Origin: Bacillota bacterium
GTDB taxonomy: Bacteria > Bacillota_I > Bacilli_A > RF39 > UBA660
Assembly (NCBI GenBank): GCA_023430885.1
Contig: JAEYYH010000040.1
Span: 1-64,000 of the forward strand
Length of the DNA stretch: 64,000 bases
Direction of reading: 5' to 3'
Shown: positions 62,005 to 64,000 of the stretch, in pieces
Layout of the letters: each line of letters opens with the position of its first letter
Position numbering within the stretch: position 1 is the first letter of the stretch
The notes under the pieces: model-generated
What the model was told of the DNA's origin: nothing
Databases searched by the model: none
Seen by the model: the letters and a program-made list of their open reading frames with translations, nothing else
Translations under genes and position numbers: made by a program

Positions 62005-64000
62005 TTTCACCCCCTAGGAAATCTAAATCTTTATGTTCTTTTAATTCAATTATGTTATTCTCATTTTTATAGCAAATATCTCCAAATGGACAGTATTCAC
62101 ATCCAACTAAAGCATCTCCTAACTTCTTAGGATTTATAGCAAAGTCACTGTTTTTAATACTGTCTATTACTTCTTTAATATTAGTATCTACTATGTTTAT
62201 TAAAGTATCTATAGCATCATCATCAAGTACTTTACTATAAGCATAGAAAGTTCCATCATTCTTAACTTTTATTCCTTTAATAAAACTGCTGTCACCATAA
62301 TTATGATCTATTTCATATAACCTTTTTAAATTATCTGTCGTATAGCCACTTAACTTCATATTATCCGAAACTAAATCATCGTAAGATTTATTTTTTTGAC
62401 TAGCAAGAACTTCTGTCATAATAGACTGTAAATACATACCTGTAAACTTAGGATTACTTATTTTAGTAGAATTCTTTATTAAATATAAGTAATAAAGAAG
62501 CTGCATATCTAGACCATATACGACATTGTTAAAGTCATTATGTAAAGCGCCTGTCTTATAATCGACAACTATTACATATGTATTAGTGTCATCTTTCAAA
62601 GTTAATACTTTATCTATCTTTCCAACAATCTTAATTTCTAAATCATCAGATTTATCAATACTAAACCACTCTTCAAAATAAGAATTTTCATAACTACTTC
62701 TTTCCATTTCATCATTAAGTATTCCGATTAATTTCTTGATGGCTTGTCTATATTTTTCTTGATAATATACTTCCTTTTTACTAGGATTTTCATACATCTT
62801 ACTAATTACCTGATCAATTACTTTATCATAGTCAGTCGTTTTGTCTTTATAAACTATACATAATACTTCATGAAATAAAGTGCCAATCTTTTGACTTATT
62901 GTTTCTTCAAAAGGAGCAAGTTTATAAATATTTTCAAGTAAGAATCTAAACTTACATCTAAAAAAAGTATTAGTATTAGAAAAAGATAAATTTATTTTAT
63001 TATTAAGTTTATTTTTAATTACTTCATAATCTATTTTTGTATAATTATTATCATAAGAATTATAGTTTATATCACTATAACTAGAATATAATTTATCTAA
63101 ATTATCACTTACTACATTATACTTAATATAGTTATCTAAACTTGATGCAAGAATAAGTTTATTAATCTTTTCATTCTTATAATCATAATCATTTTTAATA
63201 ATATTAACTTTTAAATTATTACCAATTTCTTTAATATAATTAGATGGTGAAAACTCCATAAAGTTAGAAGATAGTTTATAAGATATAGTTATATTTTTAG
63301 TACTCTTTATAAACTTTAATAATTCACTAGTTTCAATATTATTTCTTTTGAAACTAGTATCACTACCTATTTCTTCAAGTTCTAAATCACTTAAATATTT
63401 ATCATCCTTATATATCTTAGGTATTTTATCTTGATTAAAACCTAATACAAAAACATATTCATCATCTTTAGGATAATAAGTCTTATAACTAATTTCTTCT
63501 ACTATATTAGTGTACTTATCAAATTCTATTTTAGTATTTCTAAGTTCATATATTAATTCTTCTTTAATTTCTTTTACATATTCATAATCAGTATATTTAT
63601 TTAATATGCTAACTAACTTTTCTTTAACTTTGTCATCTATAAATAAACTATCTAATAATTCATTTATAGATAAAATAGTCATGGTATCATCTAAACTATT
63701 TAAGAATAATTTAATATCATCTAGGTAATATAATTTATTATTACTGTTTATTTTAAATGGTATATTATAAAAATTAAATATTCTATTAAGTGGTGCTTTA
63801 TATACCGAATCTAAAGTATTAATTTTAATTTTATCTAAAGATATACCTTCTTTTACTAAACTAGATATCTTAGTAGCAAGAAATATAACTTCTTCTTCTA
63901 AAGTATTAAACTCATATATGTCTATTTCTTCTTTAGCAGTATTTTCACTTGTTATTATAGTCACAGCATTACAAATACTTATCTCACTTATAACACCATC
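61988..64000 (-). CDS. addB: ATP-dependent helicase/nuclease subunit AddB (5' end outside window)
   Basis: The partner of AddA. The frame stays open to the last base of the window, so the 670 residues seen are only the C-terminal part of a protein usually about 1150 long; the GTG at 63964 is not its start. The C-terminal nuclease has VVDYKTGALHNDFNNVVYGLDMQLLYYLYLI and the Fe-S Cys set (FFRCKFRFLLENIY plus CEYCPFGDICY). Other text, VLGFNQDKIPKIYKDDKYLSDLELEEIG, matches AddB. It overlaps the addA start by 17 nt. Confidence 0.9.
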   Translation of the reverse strand, partial: DGVISEISICNAVTIITSENTAKEEIDIYEFNTLEEEVIFLATKISSLVKEGISLDKIKINTLDSVYKAPLNRIFNFYNIPFKINSNNKLYYLDDIKLFLNSLDDTMTILSINELLDSLFIDDKVKEKLVSILNKYTDYEYVKEIKEELIYELRNTKIEFDKYTNIVEEISYKTYYPKDDEYVFVLGFNQDKIPKIYKDDKYLSDLELEEIGSDTSFKRNNIETSELLKFIKSTKNITISYKLSSNFMEFSPSNYIKEIGNNLKVNIIKNDYDYKNEKINKLILASSLDNYIKYNVVSDNLDKLYSSYSDINYNSYDNNYTKIDYEVIKNKLNNKINLSFSNTNTFFRCKFRFLLENIYKLAPFEETISQKIGTLFHEVLCIVYKDKTTDYDKVIDQVISKMYENPSKKEVYYQEKYRQAIKKLIGILNDEMERSSYENSYFEEWFSIDKSDDLEIKIVGKIDKVLTLKDDTNTYVIVVDYKTGALHNDFNNVVYGLDMQLLYYLYLIKNSTKISNPKFTGMYLQSIMTEVLASQKNKSYDDLVSDNMKLSGYTTDNLKRLYEIDHNYGDSSFIKGIKVKNDGTFYAYSKVLDDDAIDTLINIVDTNIKEVIDSIKNSDFAINPKKLGDALVGCEYCPFGDICYKNENNIIELKEHKDLDFLGGENDDTN

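Overview
The window is strongly AT-rich and most genes sit on the minus strand in tight operons. Trp is encoded by TGG, and TGA works as a stop, for example in the ATGA overlaps dacB/spmA, spmA/spmB and acetyltransferase/serS. The genetic code is therefore standard, not mycoplasmal. The organism looks like a low-GC Bacillota, most likely an uncultured gut-type member of the Bacilli near RF39/Erysipelotrichia (inference). The reasons are T-box leaders on proS and serS, an archaeal-type ProRS as in Mollicutes and relatives, a dacB-spmA-spmB-rluB block as in Bacillus, AddAB, PcrA, pyruvate formate-lyase, GalU, a PadR/DUF1700/DUF4097 module and SD sequences of the AGGAGGTGAT type.

Layout. 1-4.3 kb: gene edge, NUDIX, DUF421 membrane protein, a TagO/WecA-type polyprenyl-phosphate sugar-phosphate transferase and a tail-anchored protein. 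4.35-9.7 kb: ferredoxin, a degenerate GGDEF/EAL-like protein, rluB, an unknown helical protein, then spmB, spmA and dacB. 9.8-15.1 kb: GT8, a radical SAM protein, GT2, a VirD4/TraG-like ATPase and a YgjV-GNAT fusion. 15.1-18.5 kb: DUF1871, a membrane protein and T-box-controlled proS. 18.6-28.4 kb: a large NAD salvage and recycling cluster (nadK, NrtR-like NUDIX regulator, pncC, ADP-ribosylglycohydrolase, nadR-like, pnuC, nadD, radical SAM, prs, NUDIX, pncB, pncA). 28.5-37.6 kb: murF, pflA/pflB, a prepilin-GH18 chitinase-like fusion and ligA. 38-45.8 kb: membrane proteins, a GT4-APH kinase fusion, a serine protease, MscS, several small proteins and galU. 45.9-51.1 kb: pcrA and, divergently, a murL-murD pair. 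51-58.3 kb: HAD phosphatase, PadR operon, GT2, histidine phosphatase and T-box-controlled GNAT-serS. 58.5-64 kb: small membrane protein and addA/addB, with addB running off the window.

How the genes work together. The NAD cluster brings in nicotinamide, nicotinate and nicotinamide riboside and sends them towards NaMN and NAD(P). The glycohydrolase, NUDIX and Prs could return ADP-ribose, as ribose-5-phosphate and then PRPP, to the nicotinate phosphoribosyltransferase in the same cluster. The sigma-A-like promoter before pncA carries palindromes over the -35/spacer and mutually exclusive inverted repeats in the leader. Envelope functions recur throughout: the TagO-like enzyme, several glycosyltransferases, dacB, murF, galU, and murL-murD, which points to the L-Glu ligation/epimerisation route to D-Glu in peptidoglycan. 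No tRNA, rRNA, CRISPR array or complete mobile element was seen. Many promoters have an extended -10 (TGnTATAAT) only about 15-25 nt before the start codon, implying very short 5' leaders; this helped fix several starts.
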